From NCBI GenBank assembly GCA_000934455.1, contig JXUT01141787.1, positions 1 to 49,082 of the forward strand: 49,082 nucleotides of DNA, read 5' to 3'. A program made the translations under genes and the position numbers. Positions within the stretch are counted from its first letter, which is position 1. Each line of letters opens with the position of its first letter. Under the pieces are notes generated by a model. That model saw nothing but the letters and a program-made list of their open reading frames with translations, ran no database searches and had not been told where the DNA came from. Shown one piece after another: positions 10,236-20,600 of this stretch. This stretch comes from Apostichopus parvimensis (Eukaryota > Echinodermata > Holothuroidea > Aspidochirotida > Stichopodidae).

Positions 10236-10300
10236 ACCAGGGGTACACCTGACCAGGGGTACACCTGACCAGGGGTACACCTGACCAGGGGGTACACCTG
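10236..10300 (+). repeat. Four tandem 16-17-bp units (ACCAGGGGTACACCTG)
   Basis: Four consecutive units, the last with one extra G. The core GGTACACC is nearly palindromic. It is intergenic. Confidence 0.95.
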
Positions 10301-10639
10301 TGGTTTGCAAATATGTTGCTGATTGTTTTTTCATCATGCACCCTTCCTTGTCAGGAAACTGGAATGTGAAAATGCAAGTTCTTGAACCACCATGACCTGT
10401 AGGCCATGCAGAATCAAGAAACTCCCAAATATATATATTCATATCTATGATTTTCAGTAATAGCAAAATTGTCTGATACATCTAATTGCCAGCTTGGAAT
10501 GACACTCATTTAAGTAAAGTATGCACAATCAAGATGCTTTGATATCCCATGTTTGTCTTCCTGTGAAATTTTATCTTCTCCTTTGAAATTTTATTTTCTG
10601 CAAATTGCAGTGAAGATTTACCTGCAGCTATATCTGTGA

Positions 10640-10975
10640 CGCTGAGGTGCACCACATGACAAATCAATGACATATGCATGAGCAAAGGAGGGGTTAACCC
10701 TGGCTACCAATGACTGACCATCTATAAGACCTGGAATGCAAACTGAGATTTTTAGCTACCGGTCAGGGGAAAGTGCATTGCATGACAAGTTAATGACATA
10801 TGCATGAACCAAGGTGGGTCAGTCCTGTCTTCCACTGACATACGTCTGAAACAGAGATTTCAGCTACCTGGTGCGGAAAAGTGCATGACATAGCAAATCA
10901 ACGTCACTTGCATGAGCCAAGGAGGGTTGACCCTACTGTAGCTTCTATTGACTATTCATTTAATAAGACCTGAGT
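10640..10975 (+). repeat. Three degenerate ~110-120-bp tandem units
   Basis: Each unit contains a GACAaaTCAATGACATATGCATGAgcCAAGG-like block (around 10656, 10780 and 10890), then a GGGTtgACCCT-like block and a CTGAGATTT/CAGAGATTTCAGCTACC block. Divergence is about 20-30%. It lies just 3' of XPA. Confidence 0.75.
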
Positions 10976-11055
10976 GGTAGTAACTCCTCTACTAAAGGCA
11001 ACAACAAGTCAGTTTGAGCAATTAAGACTGAACTTAATAGTTATGGTTAGTAGTA

Positions 11056-11065
11056 TTTATTTATT
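11056..11065 (-). promoter_or_regulatory. XPA polyadenylation signal AATAAATAAA
   Basis: Two overlapping AATAAA hexamers on the - strand lie about 110 bases past the XPA stop. They are the nearest such signal and fit a short 3'UTR. Confidence 0.65.
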
Positions 11066-11176
11066 ATTATTAACAAGACCTCTAAATTGGTGACCCCGAA
11101 ATGAAGTAATGCATAAACTGAAGATGAATTTTCCTTCTTGTCACATTCATTCTCAAACACTGTTGTAGTGTATCTC

Positions 11177-11328
11177 TCACATCTTCTCATACTGCAGTTC
11201 ATGGTCACACGTTGTGCATCTCTTGCTGTACATATCGCTATCTTCATCATACTTTTCTTCACCGTATTCGTGCTTGTGGGAACTCAGATCTTTGGTCCAT
11301 AAACTTGTACGAACAGCTTTTCTTAGCT
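11177..11328 (-). CDS. XPA: XPA exon 5 (C-terminus)
   Basis: Acceptor CCTTGACAG is at 11337-11329 on the - strand. The exon completes a Glu codon, reads [10 protein letters not shown], then HKHEYGEE, then [13 protein letters not shown] and TGA at 11179-11177. The CxxC and the final ELxYEKM match the family C-terminus. The intron before it (11329-12279) shows nothing recognisable. Confidence 0.96.
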
Positions 11329-14300
11329 CTGTCAAGGAAAGAAGGGAACAGTAATTTGCATCACCGTTGCTACTCAAAGTTTTCAATCCTCCCTGATGAC
11401 CAAGCAAGGCCTGTAATGAATCGTTTGTGAATGACACACTTAGTAAGATTTAAAAGGTGCGACTCGATTCAAAGCTCACCAGTGACACTTGTTCTCAATG
11501 ATGAAGAGACTGACAATGGACAAAGAATAACCTTGGGAGCTTTATTCAATAGCCAATGTCCCCCCTCCAGCAACCCGCCCCCCAACAAGAAAAATTAGAA
11601 AGTCTTAAACTTGGAACACTGCATCATACATCTGAATGTCCCAATTCCAGATCATCAGGACTGTCTCCAAATGAGTCAATAGCATTGCCATGAAAAAAAA
11701 ACAGATTTTCAGATCTGATTCTAGTTTAACCTTATAACTAAATAATTAGGGAAAACTGACCTGCAAATATACAGACAATGGTGAAGACCAAAAGAATTGT
11801 TCTTGCTCTTTTGCTCTGATGGTTAACCTGTAATTTTCTAGTTGTACCACAAAATCGAACAGAACTTAATTCTGCAGGGCCGTGTTTCAAGTTCATCCTG
11901 TGGTTTAGTTTGGAACAACTGAATTTCTTATCAAACAACCAAAATTATCACAAAGTAAAAATGTGCAGTCTGGCCTTTAACTAACATTAATAATCATTTC
12001 AGATAACCTTTTCCAGGGACATACGGTACGGTAACATTGTACCTTTGTTCTACCAAATGGGTCAGCAATCCGATCTCCATGAACCATTTCTTTGCTACAG
12101 ATCATCATCTGAAGTCCCAGTTTTTTATATCCAGAGAACTCTGCCAAATAGGAACACTCCCCATATCACTGAATACACCCCAGCAAGGCAGCTGGAACAA
12201 GGAATTTTTACTTTCTTTAATTAATACAAATGACGTCATTTTGTATTAATGTACCCTAAATATTCTAAAACTGACAAACCTTTCACACTCTTATCCAGCT
12301 TTTTCATCTTGGCTTTCTCTCTGTTTTCTGTACGCCTCTCTTTTGCAGCGTCTATTTCCTCTTGAGATTCCCAAACTTCTAGCGCTCTCTTTTCAATCTG
12401 AAGTACGAAAGATGACAATGTTAAAAACAACCCATTTTCAATTCTAACTGGCAGGGCAAGTTTTTTGAAAAACTAAAATCTCAGTGATGTTGCAGTTCAA
12501 CTGATTTTAGCTTAGTCACTTTTACAACTTTGATGGCTCACACACCAAGAATACCATCATATGGTTTCCATTTTTTACAGATATTAAAACCCACTCTGAG
12601 AAACGGAAGTGATTAAATCTGTAAAATGGATAGGCTCCGTAGCCTAACGTTTAATCAACTTCTAGGGCAAGTATCCATATTATGTGCCCTGTATTCAGTG
12701 CTAGTGGGAATTAATTCCATTACACAGCACTACCGACATTAATGTTTTGACACCACTCACTTGAAGTCTAAGGTATAGTTTCATATCCCCCCAGCGTGGA
12801 TTGTGCGGGTTCTTCCGGACGAGAAATTTGAGTATCGGTTCTCTTCTATCCAAATCTGCATCTTTCAAGAGGTATTCGTGTTTAGCTTCTGTTTTTGTTA
12901 TGAGCGTGTGCTTTTCTTCACTTTCCCTGCATAGTTAAAAGGAGAAGAAAAAATTCCATTCAACTCGGGAAGGAAATATTCTGATGGTTTCTGTACAGAA
13001 ATGCCAAATGAAGGGAATGCAAGCCATCTATTCGACAGGTGAACGTACTTCTGTCTCGTAGAACTTGATTTCTTTTCAGTAAACTTGCTTAAATCAATAT
13101 CTATGTTAATGCTCTTGCACAATGCTTGCTCATGAGGCAAAAACCAGGGTACCAAAAAAGGACAAAGAAACTTCATTTCACGTTTGTTATTTCTGTTAAT
13201 GCCCATTATTAGATAGCAAAGAGATGGGATACATTGAATTATCTTCCTTGCCATGCATTCCATTGTCAGTTGCATTATGCCAATTGAAAGAAGAGAAAAC
13301 CATTTTTGATGATTATTCATGTGCACTATATAATAATACAGAAATACAATATTTAGCCAATCTGTTTCGACAATCTCAATCACAATGAGGTCAAAGGGAT
13401 AAAAAAGGTGCATTCCTTTTAATAGATGATCAAATATAAACTTCTTTTAGAAAAAGAAAATATAAACTTCTTTTAGGAAAAAGAAAATGATCAGTAATGG
13501 ACTGGATATCCAGGCCTAAAAATTCACTAGGCCTAGAAAATCTGGCCACTTGCTAATAGGTGCCAATGCTTATAAAGTCTACTGGATAAAATCATGTTCC
13601 CAATGACATTTTCCTGAATATTACAGCATAAATCCGTTTCAGTACAGCCTTCTGAGAGCTGCCCAATATTTTTGCGGATAATAAGTAGTAATACAGGGCT
13701 TATGTTAGGTACGGAGCTTATGCCAATTCTTAACTTACCATTTGCTAAACTTCTCTATGCTTAACTGGCAGAAAATTGCCATTGCAATTTTTCTACTGGA
13801 AAATGGTGAAAAACACTGGCAATAAGCCGTTGAATAGCTAGAATATTGCAGCCTGGGATACATTGTCATTAGTTATAACAGTTAAGCACACTGTAGCAAC
13901 CTTTTACCTGCAATCATCACAGACTGAGTGGTCAAACTGCTTGTAAAGAGATGAATCTTGGAAATCATTTCCACACTCCAGACATCGCAAGAGGCCAGCG
14001 CCGAGAAGTGGACCAGGCTCCTGGACAATGGTTGGTTCTTTTTCCTCTACAACCTCATCTTCTTGAATCAAGAAGCCAGCGTTGGTGTCAAGAAGTCCAC
14101 CAGGGAGACGGATGGCACCTTCGATTAATTTCTCTTCCCTGAAATGTCAAGTTAAAAAAAGTGAACAAGTGAAAAAAGAGGTGTGTTGCTCTACGTGCAA
14201 ATGTTGTTATGTTCAGATGCAATATGTGTCACATTAAAAAACTTTCAGTGAACATGCACAACTTGACCCAGTATGTTATACTTTAGGGCAATGTCCAAGA

Positions 14301-15058
14301 CTCAAATTGCTATGGGTTTGCAAACTACTGTTATTGAACATTTCAGAGGCTGTCAACATTTTAAAACAAAACAACATACCACAATGTCTTATGAGCAACA
14401 TTGTGCACTGCATGAAACATAAATATAATTGTCCACCTTCTTGTCTACCATGAAAGAGTACAATTGCTGTAAATGTAAAAACAATATCAGAGTTCTAAAA
14501 AAACTAACAAGATTTCTTTGGTGAAGTTTCAGCACCATTGAAGGTAACAAAACTAGCATATATAGCTATACTGATTCCGTGATATGTACATGCCACATTC
14601 TACCACTTGACCAGGAATCAATTGTGATACAAATTTTACGTTACCTATCATGAGTTACGTGCTTACTTAATTCCGTTGAGAAAGTAAGAGGCAGGAGATA
14701 TCATGCTAGCAACTTACTCTTATGATATGGTAGTGTGATTCTTACCTGTTAATTCTGGAAAGGGTGGAATCCAGAACTACAACATTGTCTGAGTTATATA
14801 GACTTGACTACTTAGATTGTGCATCCAGGGAATGTCCAGGAAAGGTTATGACTAATTGGTATGGATTTACCAATTAGACAATTGTTCTTACTTTTTCTCA
14901 GGCTTTTTCTTTGTGTATGGTTGATAAGCATGTTTGGACTGTCTTAGCATCAAAGCTCTCTGTCTGTTCCTCTCTATTCTAGCTCTCTGCCTGTCTGAGA
15001 GTGGTGAGTCTTCGCTTGACGAATTGGTGCCTCCATCAATACTGTTGGCTTCACTCAT
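11177..15058 (-). CDS. XPA: DNA repair protein XPA, complete coding region
   Basis: Five coding exons on the - strand, 15058-14892, 14138-13908, 12926-12761, 12397-12280 and 11328-11177, join to 277 residues (human XPA is 273). XPA is the nuclear scaffold of nucleotide excision repair that binds damaged and kinked DNA, RPA and TFIIH. Residues 17-40 form a basic helix with [15 protein letters not shown], the N-terminal conserved motif. A C4 zinc finger with spacing C-x2-C-x17-C-x2-C has cysteines at 108, 111, 129 and 132. The DNA-binding domain follows ([35 protein letters not shown]) with the long basic helix, and the C-terminal TFIIH-contact region ends [13 protein letters not shown]. All splice sites are GT-AG and phases agree. 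The ATG at 15058-15056 is used because it starts the conserved frame; a TTTTAG just upstream could be an acceptor for a 5'UTR exon. XPA is divergent from centlein. Confidence 0.96.
12280..12397 (-). CDS. XPA: XPA exon 4
   Basis: Acceptor GTACTTCAG and donor GTTTGT bound residues 189-227. It encodes [18 protein letters not shown] and the basic segment [16 protein letters not shown], the long helix at the end of the XPA DNA-binding domain. Confidence 0.95.
12761..12926 (-). CDS. XPA: XPA exon 3
   Basis: Acceptor ACTATGCAG and donor GTGAGT bound residues 133-188. It contains [18 protein letters not shown] and [17 protein letters not shown], near-signature XPA sequence. The upstream intron (12927-13907) holds an unexplained 171-codon open frame and a dispersed repeat. 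Confidence 0.96.
13428..13481. repeat. 27-bp tandem duplication
   Basis: ATATAAACTTCTTTTAGAAA followed by AAGAAA is present twice in direct order with one inserted base. It lies in XPA intron 2. Confidence 0.8.
13640..13839 (+). repeat. Dispersed repeat family R1, copy in XPA intron 2
   Basis: This segment matches the reverse complement of 21374-21604 in a centlein intron. Shared blocks include GAGAGCTGCCCAATA, TAATACAGGrCTyATGTTAG, CTACTGGmAAATGG and CACTGGCA. A short third match may lie at 29668-29712. No termini or coding potential are seen, so the class is unknown. Confidence 0.7.
13908..14138 (-). CDS. XPA: XPA exon 2 (zinc finger)
   Basis: Acceptor GACATTTCAG and donor GTAAAAG bound residues 56-132. 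GGGFhl-like [11 protein letters not shown] is followed by an acidic stretch and [10 protein letters not shown], then CLEC, 17 residues and CDDC. The zinc-binding pattern is intact. The intron upstream (14139-14891) shows nothing recognisable. Confidence 0.96.
14892..15058 (-). CDS. XPA: XPA exon 1 (first coding exon)
   Basis: Residues 1-55, starting [10 protein letters not shown] and containing the conserved [16 protein letters not shown]. The donor GTAAGAA follows GAAAAA, two bases into a Lys codon. The bases just before the ATG (TTGTTTTTAG) look like a 3' splice site, so a separate noncoding first exon is possible further right. Confidence 0.93.
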
Positions 15059-17573
15059 CTCTAAAAACAATTAAGAACATTTTCTTGCAATCACGTTTAT
15101 TTCCTTCATTCCATATGTACTCCGGTTTTTGATGTTTTGTCAAGATGGTAACAAGTGCACAAAATGACAATTCTCAGTTTTATGACGTTCTTCAATGGGC
15201 CTATACGTAAGTCGTCAATGTGCATGTCCCTTCTAACCTCCCATATTAAATACATGTGTGTTTATAATCAGTGAAGAAGACATCTTTGCTAACATATTAC
15301 AATTTTCAAGTTCAACCTGATATTGTAACTTCTGAATTTATTTTAGCATATGTTACAAACTACAACTGGTACAAAGAACTGTAGTGAGTTCTTTTCTGAT
15401 TTTGTCACTTGAACTAAATTAGTCAACTTAGCCGAAGCCTACATAGTTTCAATTAAACATATCAAATGCTTTGACAATAAAATAGTACTGTGCCAAGTCA
15501 CATTAAAACCTGAAATGACAGACGAACAACCCAGCCAATATATGACATATGACCTAGGCTATGCCTAAGAAGACAATAGATAATCGTGAGTTCGACACTA
15601 CCTTTGTGCAACTTGCCTATTAATAATATTGATTAACGTACAGTAACATTATGCCTAGGTTTTAGTTGTTAAGTTAGTAACTAGTATTAATGCTATAGGA
15701 TTATTAGGACTTACTACTTAGGAGACCCTAGTTGACTGTCAAACTTCTCAAAGGATATGTTTCGCACTCTAAACTTTAGTACACAAATTTGGCAAAATTG
15801 GTTTCAAAATAACGTTCAGCTTTACCTCATCCCTGCGTGTCTTACAGATAAACTTAGAAAGCAATGTCTTGCACGAGGGTATGTTGTCCTTCTAATGTAA
15901 GAGCTTTCACTACACCAATTTCTGTGATGTTACATAATACTGAGCCGTATTGGTAAACATTACATGGGTTGGCAGCTAGCCTATAGCAAGTGACCTTCGT
16001 GCTCGTATTGTAAACAGGCGCTGGATTCAAGTTGATGTATGAGAGGATTCAGCCGACACCTACAGTATAGTGTAACTCAACTTCTATCTTCCATGTTTGT
16101 CATTTTATTTTTATTAAAAAGTTTAGCTAATGAGGAGAAGTTAGTCCCGTCGCTCATTTTCATCCGTCTAGCCTAACTTAGGCTAGTAATGCAGCCTAAC
16201 GTAACTTGTAATCCTTCTTGACCTACCTCTTACAAGTTACAGTCTAGCCTAGAAACAGTCTAAGCTCTAGGCTAGCATTCAGTTACATACTATCGAAGTT
16301 TTAACGTGAGTCCTACGCTCATTTCTGTGGCACTGTTACTGTTAAGGACTACAGAGGATAGCCTATTTGGTAATTGCTAGTTACAAAGAACAGAAATGTT
16401 ATTGTAAAAGGACAACAATAACCACAATCTCTCTGAAATTGCCATATGTCCTTCAATGAAAGTTAGGCCTAGGTTAAGCTATCTTTCATGGATTTATTGG
16501 TGGCTTTCGTCAGATTCCTCTAGAATGAGTTTTATGGTGTAAAGATCTTGATGCAAAACACTTCAACTTTTCTAATATCAAACATACAGTTATGTGTACT
16601 GTAGCCAGCATATTATGGGTGAAATATTTCTTGGAGTAATACAAAATTGATGCTTCATTCATTCATTCAGGTTATAGCCTAATAAATAGTATTACTATAC
16701 TGTACACAGTACAGGAGCTGTTTCTGTTGTTTGGGCTGTGTATACACATCCATGTAGATTGAAATTGTGGTTACAACTTGGGTTCAAATTGTCTTTCAAA
16801 CATGGAAGTACACTGTCTATCACTATCAGCAGTGGCGTAGGAAGGTACTTTTGAGTGGGGGGACTGAAGACTGATGGCCGGCCTGGGGGAGGGGTACCAC
16901 CCCTCCCCTTTGGAAATTTTTTGCATTTCCTGGTGGCCTCTGATGCAATTTGGTGCAATATAGCACACTTCAACACCCACTCCATTTTGTAAATAATTTT
17001 GCATTTTCACCTGGCCTTAGATGCAATTTGGTGCTCCAAATGAGATTTTTTTCTCATTTGGAAGTGAAAAAGGGGTTTTCTGACTTGCGAAGCGGGGGGG
17101 GGGGGCGGAATGATACTTCCGCCCCTCCATATTTTTCACAGCCCCCCTGGTTCCTACGCCCTTGACTATCAGTACAATTATATGACACAGTACAGGATGA
17201 TGAGGAACACTCACAGTTACTGTATGTATGGTATACCACTGTATAATACTCAAATGCTTCAGTATGCAATGACCAGATTGTAGCAGATCTACACACAATA
17301 CAAACGTAGATGTGAACTGAGCTCTGTATAGTATGTTTGTAAATTATGTAGTCGTTTGTACCAGGTTCACTTAAATATGTACCATTAGTTATGCACATAA
17401 CATCTTTCAAGATATCAGTTGAGTATGAATAATTGTGGTCAAATGTCAGTGAATTAGCAATAAAGATTACTGTATATCCCTCTTTAACAGATGATTGAGC
17501 AAGTTACAACCTCGGCAACTGTTCAAAATAAGCTCTGAGTAAATATCCCAGATGTCTGACATCGTTGTAAAGG
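15059..17573. promoter_or_regulatory. Divergent spacer between XPA and centlein
   Basis: About 2.5 kb separates the two start codons, which point away from each other. It should contain both promoters, but I see no TATA box or CpG-rich block that I can place with confidence. The only clear element is the hAT-type MITE at 16830-17164. Short repeated CTAGGC/GCCTAG words are frequent at 15550-16500. Confidence 0.5.
16830..17164. mobile_element. 335-bp hAT-type MITE with perfect 8-bp target duplication
   Basis: The left end is CAGTGGCGTAGGAAGG; the right end, reverse-complemented, is CAAGGGCGTAGGAACC. Identical 8-bp ACTATCAG lies at 16822-16829 and 17165-17172. These termini and the duplication length are typical of hAT elements. 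The ends share the GGCGTAGGA core with the element at 7909-8399, suggesting mobilisation by related transposases. It has a G-rich tract near 17094-17105 and no coding sequence. Confidence 0.9.
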
Positions 17574-17635
17574 ATGACCGAACAACAAAATTCACGTCAG
17601 TTGTTGAAAGAAAGTGGGAAAAGTTCTGCCAGTGA
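17552..17635 (+). other. Upstream ORF overlapping the centlein start
   Basis: An ATG at 17552 opens a 27-codon frame that ends at TGA 17633-17635, after the proposed centlein ATG at 17574 and out of frame with it. If the transcript starts upstream of 17552, ribosomes using it would bypass the main start, which could lower translation. Confidence 0.45.
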
Positions 17636-17673
17636 TCGGGAAATCACTCAAGGAGATTTATCCAAAGATGCAG
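17574..17673 (+). CDS. CNTLN: Centlein exon 1
   Basis: Residues 1-33 (MTEQQNSRQLLKESGKSS...) plus one base. The donor is GTACAG at 17674. It joins exon 2 through a split Glu codon. Short hydrophilic N-terminus, less conserved than what follows, so the start is the least certain part of the model. Intron 1 holds a poly-G run near 18101-18111 and nothing else recognised. Confidence 0.75.
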
Positions 17674-20600
17674 GTACAGTGTGAAGAAAATATGTACAGT
17701 AGAAGGTGTAATGTACCAAGGCATACCATTGTGGCCATTTATCAAACAAACATTGTTAATGCATACAGTTGTATTGGGATGAATGGAACCAAAAATTGAT
17801 TGCAGGACGTACCTTCGCATACAAAATAACTATAGATCACTTCTTGATGTATTGTATGTCATTTGATAAAATAATGAATTTACCAAGCTTAACATGCTAA
17901 GCCCATGCTTTAATTCCTGCAGCTGGGCAAAGTGCGCTGGTAAGAAAGGTTTTAAAAATCCTATCAATGTGGCATGTGGGGAAATTTACAGACTGGTACA
18001 TTTTATTTGTCGTCATGATAACTTTATGGGATTAAATGGGAAGTGGTAAATTTGCTGATAGACCAACTGGTAGATTTGAAAACTTTACAAATTGGGGAAG
18101 GGGGGGGGGGGAGTTAGAATGAAGGGCAGATGTTTGAATTTTGGGAGTACTTGTAATGGGAGCAACATATAATAGATGGATAATGTGCATGCAGTTCTCT
18201 TTTTATTTCCAAAACATGCAATATTTATTCCCATTCTGGTCACAGGAGTGCACTACTTTAGGTACAGCCTGAAGGGTCATTATTCTGCACATTGGGTGTT
18301 TGATTTCACTGTGGCCAACAATATATATATCCACCAATGCATTGCTTAAAGTTTCATAAAAACATACGTAACATGTAACTGCACAATATATCTATCAGAA
18401 TATTAGTTAGCTTGAACAAGGGGCATATATTATCAAACATAGTGCCTGTCAATACTTTCAAGTCAATTGTTACAGTATATATAGAATAAAATTGTTTAAT
18501 CACAGACCTGTTTATTGGGTGTTTGAATATTACCCAGACAACTGAACAGTAGGTTAATCCACAAATGACCGTGAAAGGTTCTGTTTCAGTTCGCACAGGT
18601 CTGAAAATTGTATTTGAAATGCAACTATTTCTTTCTCTGACCAACTTTAGAGTTAGCAAGACTGAGAGCTGAGAAGCAAGTTCTTCATGAAGATCTCGTA
18701 CAATGCAAGGTAATCAGTGCTCAGTAGTAAAGGAGTGTTGTAGTGTAATGTTTCTCAATAGTTGAAGTTTGTGAATTGCTTTAGGTCAAAGTGTTTGATA
18801 CATTCCTTGTTGATTCACTATTTTTTTCCCTTTTGGCAGGTCTTGCTAATTCCTCAGTAACACTACATGATAGCACACTGCAAAGTTACCAAACATCATT
18901 GTTTCTAAATCATGGTTACATATTTAGATCAGTCAATTTTTGTGGTACGGTAGTACTTTAGTTCATTCAAATTGGTAACCATTTGACAATTTCTATTGCG
19001 CATGTACGATGTGAAACCATAGTTGGGAAGGCTAAGGAGAAATTAGTTGCCATTTATATACCTTCAGTGTTGTATCAGGCTGACTAAAAATCTCTCATTT
19101 ATATCCATAAAATAGGGTTAGGTACTTGAAAAGTCATTGATTTCAACCACAATATGAAGTCTGGCATCACCCAGTAAAATCATTCTTAGAAAATGGAAAA
19201 ATGGAATATTAGCAAACATCACCGTCATCTTTTCGTGCAGGAATGGTATATATTTTCTATCGTGATCGTGGAGCCTGCTTGTGTACTAACTTGTACAGTA
19301 TTATATTTATGTATGAATGTGCTCTGATCTAATTCCAAAAATATTCTCTTGATTTCAGGCAGACAAGGAATTTGTCTGGTCCCTCTGGAAGAGATTGCAG
19401 GTAGCGAACCCTGACATCACACAGGCTATCAGCATGGTTCTCCAGAGGTACCGTATGTGAACATTCTATATACATCATATAGTTATTGCTATAACTATGT
19501 ATTAAGAAATGTTCATCATTGTGATTTAATGGCAGAAATAAACGAAACGAAACATACCAGATCTCTACATTAACTTTGTTAGCATTATATGGAAGTTCAC
19601 TAGTTTTGGTCACATAATCCCACTTCCCTCAGTTTTTGGTCTGATATTAGTGTTTCTACCTCTATGGACGTTTACCTCGTCTGCAGAATGCCTTTTTTTT
19701 GCTAGTGTTGGAAAAGTCAGGACTTAGTTCTCCAAATTATTTGCCAGTAAAATATGAAGCATATCTGCAAAGTTTTGATTTCTCTGCTAGAAACTTTTTC
19801 ATCCTTTGCAAATCTATTCATATATTTTTGAGACCTTATAAAATCCTTTACTGTATAGTTGAAAAGCTTTTCATCATTGGCTCACATTTTTTCCTCCCTT
19901 CAGGGAAAAAGAAAAGAATGAGCTGAAGGACAGAAAAGTCTTAGAAATTCTGCATATTAAAGATGACAGGATTGGAGAACTAGATAAGGTAAAATATCTT
20001 TATGCTAAAATGTTCTTACTTTAGATCAAATGTGTCGTTTAATGTCATTTTTTTGTAGTGGGTAATGTTCAAAGTTTTGACCTATGTCCTGTGCAGTGCC
20101 TACATCAAAACTTGAATGTTGTCTGTATTATGTGATACATTATAATCAATTTGCAAGCCCCTGTGTAGAAACTCTATGTGTCAATTTTTCTATTGCTATA
20201 TTTTGAGTTGGATTGTGGTAGTTTTGGATAGTTGGTACCGGATAAAAAAAAATAAAATAGATAATTAAGATAAAAGATAATAAAATATGTATCTCTGATG
20301 GAGAAGAGCCTCTTGTTTTTTTTTACACTTTTCATAGATTTTGACCCAACAGACAGAGACTAACAAAGCTGCAATGAAAAGGTAAATATTTACTTTATTG
20401 TTCAAATTATCTGAAATTGGTCACACTTTTATCTAAATATTATATATAGAGGGGCCAAGTATAATTCTTTGCTCTTTCAAATTTTTGACTATAATTCCTG
20501 GTACATTTTAGTTGTTGGTTTTCTTATAAAGCTTAATATAACAATTAACCAAACAACTTTTAATCTGAGATCATGAAGAGATTCATCGTACAGTAGTTTT

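Noticed and set aside
17614..17799. 61-codon + strand ORF at the centlein start
   Set aside because: It is an out-of-frame shadow of exon 1 that runs through the donor; the other frame joins exon 2 correctly.
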